Of a stretch of 64,000 nucleotides of DNA, positions 44,046 to 55,220 are shown in pieces; the first letter of the stretch is position 1, and each line of letters opens with the position of its first letter. Where the stretch lies: contig NC_134139.1 in NCBI RefSeq assembly GCF_033958435.1, positions 201,607,501-201,671,500 of the forward strand, read 5' to 3'. The stretch is from Carettochelys insculpta (taxonomy: Eukaryota > Chordata > Testudines > Carettochelyidae). The position numbers and the translations under genes are program-made. Under the pieces are notes generated by a model. That model was not told the DNA's origin, made no database searches, and saw only the letters and a program-made list of their open reading frames with translations.

Positions 44046-44473
44046 ACAAAAAGCAGTCAAGTAGCACTTTAAAGACTAGCAAAATGGTTTATTAGGTGAG
44101 CTTTCATGGGACAGACCCAGTTCTTCAGACCATAGCCAGACCAGAATTAGATTGAACCAAGTATGCAGACAAGCCCCTATAGTGACTCAGAAAGTTCCCT
44201 TGGCTCAATCTAATTCTTGACCTTCCCCCCCACCCCTCCACTCTCTGATTTGCTCACCTTGATTATCTTTTTCTGATTTGTCCTCCTTGCTTACTGTTTT
44301 TGGTTCTCTGTGTCTTAAATATTGAGTCTGTTCTGGTCTGGCTATGGTCTGAAGAAGTGGGTCTGTCCCACGAAAGCTCACCTAATAAACCATTTTGCTA
44401 GTCTTTAAAGTGCTACTTGACTGCTTTTTGTTTTGATAGTGTATAGACTAGCACAGCTTCCTCTTTGTTACCA
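44046..44473 (+). mobile_element. fold-back retroposon with 10-bp target duplication
   Basis: Left arm 44047-44145 is the complement of 44332-44429 (AAAAAGCAGTCAAGTAGCAC / GTGCTACTTGACTGCTTTTT). It is flanked by CTCTATTGAT at 44036-44045 and 44474-44483. The long direct duplication and 3' end GACTAGCACAGCTTCC match the family of 61856-62081 and 646-957. No ORF. Confidence 0.75.
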
Positions 44474-45117
44474 CTCTATTGATGTCTTCCTTGTCAGGAA
44501 TTCTCATTCTTTATCCACTCCCCTCAACTTTTTTATCTGGTGCTTCCAAATGGAAGGCCATAAGGCAAAGAGGAAGGAAGTAAGCAGGAGGCATCTGTGA
44601 AAGGGCCTGTAAAGATTTATAGGGCTTAGTATTTTGTTGGCTCTGCGCCCTGCTGAGCATGAGTCCTCCAGGAAACTGAGGTAGTCGACACCTCCATCAA
44701 ACTGTTAGACCTTCTCTCACATTTTCTGGTCTGTGTGTTAAGCCCAATCACTTCTTGTTCTCTCATAAATGGAAGACTGAGACAAGGCCCAAGAGGTGCA
44801 TAGCATCTGCAAATGACACTGACTTCCCCATGTTTGAGGCATCAGTATTTTATGTCTCTACTTTAGAGCATTATCATTAATGCAGAAGCTTGTTCTATGA
44901 AAAAACCAAGGGAAACTGCATGGTTTTCTCCAGTCACTAATGGTAAAAGTCATCATCTTAGACATAGAGAAAAAATATACATTCCTGCCACACAGCATTT
45001 ATAATTTAATCCACTTCATTTCCTATTTAAACAAAAGACTTCTCATCTCTTTTGTATAGATTGTGACATTTCAAAATAAGATTTCAACAGTTCAACGTGT
45101 CATAACCCCCAGCAGTC

Positions 45118-45125
45118 CATAAATA
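45118..45125 (+). promoter_or_regulatory. TATA-like box of D5
   Basis: CATAAATA, 82 bases before the D5 start, in the block AGCAGTCCATAAATAGAGAC shared with D1. Confidence 0.6.
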
Positions 45126-45199
45126 GAGACATTCCATCTGCTGTCTATGTTGGAAGCTTCTCTTTTTGGCAACATTGAGTTCCCAGTCAAACTTCAGCC

Positions 45200-48100
45200 A
45201 TGAAGATTCTCTACCTTCTCTTCGCTGTCTTTTTCCTAGTGCTGCAAAGCTCCCCAGGTAAGATTTTAATTCAAATGAAGGGGCAATATACAAGAACATT
45301 TGTAATCTGTACTAAGGTTTTCTAAAGAATAATATACTTTACATCTGTGTGGAGAACAGTTCTGGGGTGAGAAAAATGACTGTAATGCACCTATTAAGAT
45401 CCACCCAGATTGGACTGTAATAATAACACTAGCATTCTACTTGCTGGAATCCTATAGGGATTGTTTTTTGTCACTACGCTAATGAACTTCTTAATAAAAG
45501 ATCTGGAAAATGCATAAAATTGTCCTGGGGGGGAGGTAGATATGCTGTGCAGTAGGGACAGGGTCCAGAGTGACCTAGGCAAATTGGAGGACTGAGTCAA
45601 AAGAAATCTGATGAGTTTCAACCAAAACAAATGCAGAGTCCTGCACTTAAGACAGAGAAATCCAAAGCACTGCTATGGGCTGGGAAACAAAGGGCTAAGT
45701 AGCAGTGCAGCAGAAAAGGACTCAGGGATTACAATGGATGGGAAGCTGGATCTGAGTCGACATGTGCCTTTATAGCCCAGGAGGCTGACAATACATTGGA
45801 ATGCATTAGTAGGAACATTGCCAGTAGAGCTAGGGGACATCCTGCATAGGTGTGGGGCTGTGAAAGGCACCTGTGTTCAGCACGACAATTCTGAAATGTG
45901 CAGCCCGGCGCCCAGCACATTTGCTGAGTTAATTTCCTCTGGTCAGTTCTCAGGGGCAGTTGCTGAACGGGCTCACAACTACACCTATGTATACGTTATC
46001 ATGGTGAAAGAGGCCTAGGAAGATTATTGGGTTGACTTGCTCTTGTCTCTGTGAACTGGCAGTTCAGCAAATGGGAAATGCCCCTCCTTCTACAATCACA
46101 GCTCTTGTGTGTGAATGAAAATCAACATTATTTTTCTGTGCGCAGGATTCACCCAGTGGATCAATAACCCCAGCGCATGTGCAAGGGCTCGGGGCTTCTG
46201 CCGCCGTCTATGTATTGGCCAAGTAATAACAATTGGAACCTGCGGTCAGGGGCAGAATTGCTGTAAAAGGAGGAGGGTAAGTTCAGGGTTCTATAAACCA
46301 GACATTAGAGTGTAAACAGACCATTGGTGTCTCTCCTTTCTGTAGCTGCTGTTTAATGACCCTGCAGGCTCAGAACACACAGTGCCCCCCTGGGGTAAAG
46401 GAAACTTTTCTCATGTCCTGATTCCAGATTATCCCCAGTTTATATGTCTGCACTTACCAGGAAATCAACCTGGTCAGGGTCAATCTTCCAAGTTCAGTTT
46501 CACACATCTGGTAAAGACACATGAAGGTGATCTCTCTGGGGTCCATGGTTGACCCCCTGTGTTCCTCCTTTCACGAGGAGTAAGGGGGGTTGACAAGAGA
46601 AATGCTCCTGTTGATGTCCCTCAGTGAAGACAGACTATACAGTAAACTGTCTTGATTCTAGCTATGCAATTGCCATAGCTAGAATTGCATATCTGCAGTT
46701 GACTATAAGATGAAGAACAGGCCAAGCCTTAGGGTAACCTGATTGCTATTTTACTAAGGCTGACTGCGGCCTGTCCTTAACTCAGAGCAGCCCAGACCCT
46801 CCACAGTGCTCAGTGCTGCAGACCTTGCTCCTCTGAGATGCAGCAACACTCAGCACCATCCCAGGATAGTGGTCGCATAGGGAAGTTACAAAAGATATTT
46901 ATAGAATCTTAGACTCATAGACTCAAAGAACAGTAGAATTAGAAGGTACCTCGAGAGGTCAGCAAATCCAGTCTCCTGTCCCCATGGCAGTACCAAACAC
47001 CATCTACACCATTCCCAATAGGTGTCTATCTAACCTGCTCTTAAATATCTCTGGTGATGGAAATTCCACAACTTCCCTAGGCAATTTATTCCAATGTTTA
47101 TCCACCCTGAGAGTTGGGAAGTTTTTCCTAATGTCCAACCTAAATCCCCCTTGCTACACTTTAAGCCCATTGCTCCTTGTCCCAGCCTCAGAGGCCAAGG
47201 AGAATGATTTTTCTTCCTCCTCCTTGTAACCCTCTTTTAGATATTTGAAAACCGCTATCATGTCCCTTCTAAGTCTTCTCTTTTCTAACCTAAACAAGCC
47301 CAGTTCTTTCAGTCTTTCTTCATAGCTCATGCTCTGTAGACCTTTAATCATTCTTGTTGTTCTTCTCTGGACCTTCTCCAATTTCCCCACATCATTCTTG
47401 AAATGCAGTGCCCCGTGCTGGACACAATACTCTGCTTGAGATCTAATGAGTGCTGAGTAGAGCAGAAGAATGACTTCTTATGTTTTGCTCAACACTCCTG
47501 TTAATGCATCCCAGAATCATGTTTGTTTTTATCATTCATCATTCATCATTCATGGATTGCAGTTACTCTAAAAAAGCCTTTTCAAAGCCCCTCTAGATTG
47601 ACAACAGGGACTCATACAGAGCTTCTGGAACCAGGCCACAGCATACATCTACACTGTTGTTTCATTTAAGCATATGGAGAACAACAGGAAAGAACAACAG
47701 TAAATTTCCCAGGAGAGAGCCGGGGGCGAGCAGCACCTTTCAAAACAAAACAGTTTTTTAAACCGTATTTATCCCATAATTAAATATTTATGGTTTTAGT
47801 TTCAGCTATGGATTAAAGTGGATTTCAAGGTACATTGTACATCGGTGTGAATCCTGTTTTAAATATTTTTGGATTTGTATTTATATTCCTTACAGAGATA
47901 ATCAACATTTTATACTTCCCCTTTTTATATAAAACCCATCAAGAGAATGTCAAATTTCAAACTTTTTTTTTAAATTGATGAATATTTCAATGATATTGCC
48001 AATAGCTTTCATTTTTTAATTGTCTGTGATTATTTTTATTTTTTGTGGTTGTCACTTTAACTGCATAAAAATGTTCACAGGAAGGATTTTTTAAAGAAAA

Positions 48101-49178
48101 TAAGCATCTGACTCCCTTACTGGAGACTTAGGGGTAAAGAGATGGTAGATCCATGTCCCAAAGTTATTCCCATTCACTGTAGAAGCCAGGTGGGCAGCCA
48201 GTTTGCATGTTTAGACATAGCCACAAGAACTATGGGTACTAGGGGATGCTGCAACACCCCAGTATTTTATGTGGGGGTCAACTGCCAGCCCTGTGCATGG
48301 AGACTGAGCAGACAGACCCACACCCACCCACCTCTTGGCCCCATCTTCAGCCCTCTTACACCTGTTTATGTCTCCCTCTCCCAGAGCCGTGGCCCTGCTC
48401 TCAGCCCATCTCAGTGGGGATGAACAGACAGAGAAAAGGGGGCTGGCTTGCAGTAACCTGAGAAGGGTGGAGTAAGCTCTCATGCCCCCTGCGGGAGGCC
48501 AGAGGCCTTGACACACCCCATCCCAGTGAGAGGAGCAGAAGAGAGGTCCTCCCAGCAGGACAGAGTGACTGTCTCAATGACAGACAATCAGGACCCAGCA
48601 AGTCCATATAAAAGAAGCTCCTGGGCTAGGGCCACTCAGTCCCTCACAGGAGCTCAGCACAGGCAGGTCTATATACTGACTGGGAGACTTGCGCTTTAGA
48701 CAGCTCTGAGTGTGAGCTGAACTTAGACCTGCGTAAGACCCAGGCCCAGTGGCCAGAGACTGGCCACAATATTATAGGAATCGACAGCACGCTGGACAAG
48801 GGATGTGAGATCCCATCCTCAGAAACCTGCGGACAACCAAAAAGGACCTTTTGTGATACCCTTGGCCGCAGAGGGGCGCTCACTAGCAGGTGGATTCTGC
48901 AGCAGACCCCTACCATAAAAAACATTCCACCACCACAATTTTTAGATATAACTGATTATCTTCATGAAATTCTGTAGCAGCATGTGGCAGCAGGGAAAAT
49001 GAATCCCCTTCTATGAAGTTAGCAAGGAATACCTGCACTCCCCTTTCAGTGAGGGAAAATTGTTGCTCAGCTTTTAAATTTTAAATGCAGCACGGCAGGG
49101 GTGTTTTTGTTTGTTTGTTTCAATGGATATAAGTATAGAATATGAGACTTTATTCCCCTTTTTCAGTTCATCCAGTGA
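45200..49178 (+). CDS. beta-defensin D5 (three coding exons)
   Basis: Predicted secreted beta-defensin of 66 residues. Exon 1 45200-45257 (donor CCAG|GTAAGA), exon 2 46146-46276 (acceptor GTGCGCAG, donor AGG|GTAAGT), exon 3 coding 49167-49178 (acceptor CCTTTTTCAG, Phe-Ile-Gln-stop). The signal peptide (residues 1-19) differs from that of D1 at only two positions. Cysteines 31, 38, 42, 52, 58 and 59 give C-x6-C-x3-C-x9-C-x5-CC; Thr-Ile-Gly-Thr precedes Cys4. The mature part has about eight Arg/Lys and no acidic residue (RARGFC, KRRR), so it is strongly cationic. Exon 2 differs from D1 at most non-cysteine positions. All splice sites and the AATAAA at 49348 look sound. Intron 1 contains a + strand CR1 piece; intron 2 a reversed CR1 and LTR-like DNA. 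Confidence 0.92.
45530..45860 (+). mobile_element. CR1 ORF2 fragment in D5 intron 1
   Basis: Plus-strand remnant (CAGAGTGACCTAGGCAAATT, CAGAGTCCTGCACTTAAGA) of the CR1 RT C-terminal region, truncated at both ends. Confidence 0.65.
46906..47555 (-). mobile_element. CR1 LINE 3' end (minus strand) in D5 intron 2
   Basis: Minus frame MGKLEKVQRRTTRMIKGLQS, then MSYEERLKELGLFRLEKRRL: CR1 ORF2 C-terminus. Comparatively well preserved, so relatively young. A short TCATTCA tandem lies at the inner end (~47540). Confidence 0.85.
48245..48925 (+). mobile_element. possible solo LTR in D5 intron 2
   Basis: TGCTGCAACACCCCAGTATT.. start, promoter-like CCATATAAAAGAAGCTCC (TATAAAA 48607-48613) and a structured downstream part (CTCACAGGAGCTCAGCACAG) suggest a retroviral-type LTR. 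Ends and target duplications were not identified. Confidence 0.4.
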
Positions 49179-49347
49179 GTGACGGTAGCAGAGACGGTCA
49201 GTGCAGGACCTTCAGGAATCTCACAGATGATGCTGGCTTCCAAAATTATTGACTGCTTTTCATCTGAGCTGCGAAAAATTTCACAAGCTGGAAAAAATCC
49301 ACAAGGGAGCTCTTGTGTTACTGCTTATACCTTGTTCCTCTGCTTTT

Positions 49348-49353
49348 AATAAA
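49348..49353 (+). terminator. polyadenylation signal of D5
   Basis: AATAAA in CTGCTTTTAATAAAACTAACTGG, about 170 bases after the stop codon. The conserved 3' flank of D1-D3 breaks off at ~49420, where C-rich repeat DNA begins. Confidence 0.75.
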
Positions 49354-49419
49354 ACTAACTGGCTATGGTGGCATATCACTGTCGTGTTTGTGAGTGTTTT
49401 CATTGTAATGCAGGTCTGG

Positions 49420-49930
49420 CGTCCAGAGCTAGCTCCCAGAGCCCCTCCTCCCAGGCCATGCTGCAGGGCTGGGTGGTCAGCTGGAGATCAGGGCCAGGCT
49501 GTGCAGCCTCAGCCTCCAGGAAGAGACACCATTCGCGGAGCACAGTCCTGTCTCCCCCAGGAGGAGCCACAACCTGCAACCTCAGGCCCAGCAGCTCCAG
49601 CCTTGCCACTCCAGTGATCTCTCTCCCCAGCCTCCCAGCCCCCGCCACAGGTCCCCTGCCCTGAGTCCTGCTCCCCCACTCCCTTCCCCAATCCCTCCAC
49701 TGCCCTACCTCTTCCCCAAAACACATGAGCCTGTCCCCTGAACGACCCACCTCCTGCCCTTACTTCCCGCTCCTGAACCCGAACCCTCCCAGTCCCCTGC
49801 CTTCACTCCTGCACCCCAATCCTACCCTGAGCCCCATTCCCTGAGCCCCCAACTCCTCCAACTCTTACCCTGTTCCACCTGACTTCGCACACCCAAAACC
49901 CTAAGTCCTATACCCCCCCATCCACTGCCT
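49420..49930. repeat. C-rich degenerate minisatellite
   Basis: Imperfect CCCTGAGTCCTGCTCCCCC-like units, as at 7130-7520 and 34380-34800. Long open frames on both strands are composition artefacts. Confidence 0.55.
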
Positions 49931-50450
49931 TGAACCCCCACAAGGACCCAAGCAATGTCAGTTACTTCTGCGAGCTGACACATTTAGCTTGTTCTCCACT
50001 CTGCACCCCAGATTACTTTCTACAGCTCTCACTCCTTGGCAGGTATTTCCTATTCTGCATGTGTTCAACTCATTGTTCCTTCCTAAGCAGAGTAATTGGC
50101 ATTTGTCCTTATTAGATTTCATGCTGTTTACTTCAAACCATTTCTCCAGTTGGTCCAGATCTTTCAGTCCTCTCCCTCAATGCTCCTGCAGTCCCTCTCA
50201 GCTTGTATCAGCCGCTGACTTTGTGAGTGCAACCTCTGTGCTTTTAGCCAAACCACTGATGAGAGACATTGAACCAAACCACACCCAGAACTCATCACTA
50301 TGTGGCCTCACTCGATAGGTCCTTGCAGCTTAACTGAACCACTGATAACTTCCCTATGGGATTGGATTTGCAGCCACCTATGCGTTTACTTTATAGGAGC
50401 TGATAGGAGGCTTTCCCTTTATCCCCTCTCCTGTTTCTTGTTATGCAGAT
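49930..50450 (-). mobile_element. CR1 LINE internal fragment (minus strand)
   Basis: Plus strand shows CTTATTAGATTTCATGCTGT, ACCATTTCTCCAGTTGGTCC and ACTGAACCACTGATAACT, typical of the reverse strand of the CR1 3' region. 50450-51215 has only a weak hAT-like stretch (GGGGTCTGCAACCTGCAGC at 50820). Confidence 0.65.
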
Positions 50451-51216
50451 GGAAAGCAAAAGACCAGAACTCCATAGTGCAGGAGATGAAGAGTTCATTG
50501 GAGTTAATTCGAAGGAAGCATGTTGTGGTCAAAATCACTGGTGTGGTGTCCTCTTGGATGTAGATAACCGTTTGGCTGCATGCATGTGCTCCTTCTTGAA
50601 GCTACCCCTCCTCTGAACAAATAGCACAGCGAACCCTCAGGAAAGCCTCAAGAACCATATAATCCAATAAAGAATGAAGGCATAAGGGCAGGATTATTGA
50701 CAAACAAAGCACGGTCTCTAACTCCCTTCATATAGGTCATAAGTGCCCCTAACAGTAGACTATCTCACTCAGTGTCAGGACCTTCACTGTCCCTTAGATC
50801 TGGTAAAACTTTTGGGTCAGGGGTCTGCAACCTGCAGCTCTGGAGCTGCAGGTGACTTTTAATGAACTTTTTTTGGCTTCTGACATGATAATTGCAAAGT
50901 AAACAAAAATAAATAACCCTCCTGATTATGATCAATAAATACCGAATGCCTAAAAGCCCAACACTGCACAACCCCTGTCTAAATAGCAAATGATACGTGA
51001 CCTTTAGATGTAGGATAGCTCCCCCAAGCATCCTCCAGAGAGACAGAAGGTTCAGCAGTGAAAGTCAAGAGGACAGTGGTACAAACACACATGTAAAGCG
51101 GTGTCAGGATGGTGAAGTATCTATCCTTTTAGATTTCTCTTTTTATAAAATAAGCAACTTCAAGTGCACTAAGCTATGCAGTCAGGGTGACTTAAAATGA
51201 CCATTTCTGGCAGATC

Positions 51217-53345
51217 TAGTTGAAAAGACACCCCCCACCCCACCCTCTGTCTTTTGAAAGGGAGCATCCACACAGCAACGTGATCCCTTTCGAATTAACA
51301 AGCCAGGAGGAAACACCACGCATGGGGTCACATGGCTGACAAGCCCTTCCAGGTCCCACAACCAGCATCTCCCTTAAGGGCCTCCTCCCAAATACACCCC
51401 CCTAAGGCGAACTCCTAGCCAAACTCCCTGTTAGCTGCACCTGTTTGCTGCTCACAGTATTCGCTGTGGCTGCCTTCTGATAAAGCTTCTTGTTAGCTGT
51501 GTTGGCTAAGTTATGTTCAGTAAACCATTGTGTTGTGCACCCTGGTGTCCCCTGAGCATGCATGCGCTGTGATGCAGGGTGGGTGCATGGGGGGCTGTGA
51601 TGTGGGGTGGGTGTGGGCCGGTGGGTGCCAGGGGCAGGGTCAGTGAGGCTCCTGGTCAAAGGCCTCCTGGACCCTAACCCTTTCCCTGTCTGCCTGGCGG
51701 CATGGAGCCATGAGCGGCTGCTCGTACACAGGGCAGCCTTCTGCAGCCCACCCCTGCATGAAACGCTCATGCTTGCCCTCCGCTATGTTGTGCAAAACAC
51801 AACAAGCTGCGACCACCCTGGGGCCATTGGGCAGGCTGATGTCCAGCCGTGCACTGAGGCATTGGAAGCACCCCTTTAGGAGTCCAAAGGCCCGCTCCAT
51901 GGTATTATGGGCGTGGTTCAGTCAGAGATTAAAAGCATCCTGGCTGACACTGGTGTGCCCTGTGTAGGGGAGCATCAGCCATGGATGCAATGGGTACCCC
52001 ACAATCGGCCACTATGCATGGTGGCATTGTGATGTCCCCCACAGGGAGTTCCCAGGCAGGGACCTATGTGCCCTCCTCCATGCAGTGCCCCAGCCAGGAG
52101 TTCCAGAATACCTGGGCTTCATGGGTTCGCCCAAAGCAGCCCAGGCAGATGTCGCTGAACCGGCTCCAGGTATCAACGAGGGTTTGCAGCACCACCGAGT
52201 GGTACACCTTGTGGTTTATGTAGTGGCCCGCGCGGTGGGCTCGGGTGCGGACTGCTATGCGGCTGCCGTCGAGGGTGCCAAAGTAGTTGAGGATCGTGAA
52301 TCCTGCCAAAGCACCATCTGGGTGCCCGAGGCAGATGGCCCTCCACAGGATCATGCGGTTGATCGTCTGGACCACTTGTGTTGTGGGGGGGGGCCCCAAC
52401 ATGCGGGCCTGCACGTCGGGGAGCCCTGGGGCACTCCATGCCCCTCCCCTGCAAGCCCCCCTGCCCTCTCCCCAGAAAGGCCCCCCTCCCTCTTCCCCTG
52501 CAGGGCTCCCCTGCACAGGGGCCCACTCCCCTCTTCCTGGAGTGGGTGTGGGGCCCTGGCCTGGCTTACCTCCAGGAGGGCGGCTGCGAGCCCCACGTGT
52601 TTCTCGACCAGGATTGCAGGCTGCATGCAGGTGTCCACGTGCTGCAGGGTGGGTGTGAGCCATTGGCACAGCTCCATGAATGTCTGTCTCAAAATTAAGG
52701 AGTTCTGCAGCCACCTTTTGTCATCCCACTGGCCCAGTACCAGCCCCTCCCACCAGTCTCTGCTGCTGGGGTGACTCCAGAGGTGCCATAGAGGATGGGG
52801 AACGGGGTGTGGTGATTGCCCTGTGGCCAAGGCCTGCAGAACCCCAGTGTCGGGTTCGTGGGCCGCAGGGCTTCCACCATGGCCAGGATAACCACGGCCA
52901 TCTGAGCCCCAGTGTCGGTGGAGGCATCAGCCTCAGGCAGCGGCAGGTGCTCCATGCGCAGCGACTTTCGCAGCACATGGTACCCGCAGCGCTGTCTGCT
53001 GCCCTGCTCTACTCTGCCGTGCGTGCGCAGGGTGGGTGTATTTGGGAGGGGCCCTTTAAAGGATATGCTGGTTGTGGGACCCAGAAGGGCTTATCAGCCC
53101 TGTGACCCCATGTGTGGTGTTTCCTTCTGGCTTGCTCTTTCGAAAGGGCTCGCATTGCTGTGTGGACGCTCCCTTTCAAAAGACAGAGGGTTGTCGGGGC
53201 TGGGGGGGCATGTCTTTCAAAACAGCTTACCGGTATGGCAGTCGACTTTGCGCGTGTGGCCACGTTATCTCAACATCCCTTGTTTCAATGTAGATTTTTG
53301 ACATTCCCCCTTTCGAGATTTGTGTGTGGTGCGGACACAGCCCGA
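51217..53345 (-). mobile_element. HARBI1-type PIF/Harbinger transposon, decayed
   Basis: Contains a minus-strand DDE transposase remnant. Subterminal inverted repeats of ~160 bp: 51237-51400 is the complement of ~53020-53195 (CCCTCTGTCTTTTGAAAGGG, GGAAACACCACRCATGGGGT). The right end extends further to GTGCGGACACAGCCC at 53345; the left end seems truncated. Plus-strand frames are shadows. Confidence 0.75.
51640..52714 (-). pseudogene. HARBI1-like DDE transposase, frameshifted
   Basis: Two minus-frame segments. 52714-52064 contains VVQTINRMILWRAICLGHPD, NYFGTLDGSRIAVRTRAHRA, YINHKVYHSVVLQTLVDTWS and DICLGCFGRTHEAQVFWNSW, the first half of a DDE_Tnp_4 domain (LDG and HEAQVF carry the catalytic-Asp region, though the usual HDA is HEA here). 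51900-51640 contains MERAFGLLKGCFQCLSARLD and VVAACCVLHNIAE, the third part with the catalytic Glu in ERAFG. They lie in different frames, with stops between. Dead copy. The gene would act in cut-and-paste transposition together with a Myb-like partner such as that encoded at 30243. Confidence 0.8.
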
Positions 53346-54174
53346 ATGTTGTGACTTAGATACAGCACCACCAGGAGGTTCAGATCCTCCAATTAAATTT
53401 ATGCAAGTGAACTCAGTAGTTGCCCAGAACCGCAAGCTCCACAGCAGGACTCTTCTGTGTGGTTTAGCAGTTCGAGGTGAGGCATCAAGGGGCAGGGACT
53501 CGGGTTCTGCCACTACCTGTGTGGTTTAGGCACTGGGAATTTGCATCTAAGGACCAGGACTCCTTCTTTCTACCACTGGTTATGGGGACTAGGGAGGTAG
53601 AGCATCTGGGGGCCAGGACTCTGGGGGTCTACCTCTGGGTGGACCTTTCCACCACAGACATCAATTTCAAGTCAGGAGAGATTCTTTCTGTAGGGTCATT
53701 TAGAATCATAGACATGTAGGGGCTGGAAGGAGCCTCATTCAGAAAATGGTCCACGGTTCTAGTGAGGATGTGAAATGCCCAACCTCACTCTGAACTCTGG
53801 AATTCTTAAAAGTTTGTCTGTGGAAAATGCCATGGTCTTTGAGCAAAACATCCTGTGCCATCCCAGTTTGTAAGGACACATTAGGCCACAGTGGTTACTG
53901 AAAAATGTCTTAGGACATCTAACAAACATTTTTTGGCTAAATTTAGTGCCTTGCATGGCTACCTTTCTGTGACTGAACATTTATTGGTTTTCCTCAGGTC
54001 AACAGCTTACCTCTGTGGGCCACTTCTCAAGGGCAACTCTGGACTTTGCTCCTTGGCCAACAGGATGTGACTCTGTGACCCTCCCCTTGTGTCAGTTTCT
54101 TTGTCAGTATTTTGATCTTCTTCATAAAGGTCAATTTTGAAGTCAGGCAAGACTGTTAAAACGTCTTTTAGAAT
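53346..54174 (+). repeat. unassigned DNA then duplicated upstream block, copy 4
   Basis: 53346-53690 shows nothing recognisable. 53700-53755 has a CR1 tail (TAGAATCATAGACATGTAGG). 53755-54174 is homologous to 40800-41104, followed at 54175-54345 by a decayed minus-strand CR1 end in the same relative position. Confidence 0.6.
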
Positions 54175-54784
54175 CCTAGAACCATAGAAATGCAGAGTTC
54201 ACAGGGACCAGGTCTGACCCTTGCCGGGAGGCTGGATTGAAAAAAACATGGATGATATCTGACAGGTGTTTACCTAGCCTGTTTTCTAAATCCACTAATG
54301 ATGGGGATTGTACAACCCACCCATTGGAAACTCCCCGCACCCCCCATTTGCTCTATGATAGGGTTCTGCAACCAAAATTTGACAGGAGACTTTTTTTTCC
54401 AAACTCAGTTACAAACTCAATACTTCAAGAGCCACAATGCAGTGAATATGAGACTGTCCTTAATAAATAATGTCAAACCACACTCTTTTTAACCGCTATT
54501 TTAATAACAGTGCACACACTATGCTCTGTACCAGTTAGAAAGTTTAAGTTACTTTCCCCCCTGGATTGGAGAGCAAGTGAGGATGAGGAGAATACTGCAC
54601 CTGGGATTAGGCTCTTAAGCACGCAGAAGCAATGTTTGCATCAACCCTCAACCCCACCTCCCACCATTCCGAGGCACTGGCCCCTCAGCCCCCAAACCCA
54701 CCTCCAGCTCCAAGTTTTACCCACCTCAGCCCTCAAATCCACCTCCAGCCACAAGCTCTTCCCCCTCATTCCACAAACCCACTC

Positions 54785-55220
54785 TGCTACGTCTACACGT
54801 GCCCCAAACTTCGAAATGGCCATGCAAATGGCCATTTCGAAGTTTACTAATGAAGCGCTGAAATGCATATTCAGCGCTTCATTAGCATGCGGGTGGCAGC
54901 GGCGCTTCGAAATTGACGAGCGTTGCCGCCGCGCGGCACGTCCAGACGGGGCTCCTTTTCGAAAGGGCCCCGCCTACTTCGAAGTCCCCTTATTCCCATG
55001 AGCTAATGGGAATAAGGGGACTTCGAAGAAGGTGGCGTCCTTTCGAAAAGGAGCCCCATCTGGACGCGCCGCGCGGCGGCAACGCTCGTCAATTTCGAAG
55101 TGCCGCTGCCACCCGCATGCTAATGAAGCGCTGAATATGCATTTCAGCGCTTCATTAGTAAACTTCGAAATGGCCATTTGCATGGCCATTTCGAAGTTTG
55201 GGGCACGTGTAGACACAGCC
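54785..55220. mobile_element. MITE family A, full-length palindrome
   Basis: ~436 bp nearly perfect fold-back: TGCTACGTCTACACGTGCCC at the left pairs with GGGCACGTGTAGACACAGCC at the right, and CTTATTCCCATGAGC/TAATGGGAATAAG forms the centre. The least decayed copy in the window, hence probably the youngest. Confidence 0.9.

Noticed and set aside
52085..52774. 229-codon plus-strand open frame
   Set aside because: Antisense shadow of the HARBI1-like transposase remnant on the minus strand.
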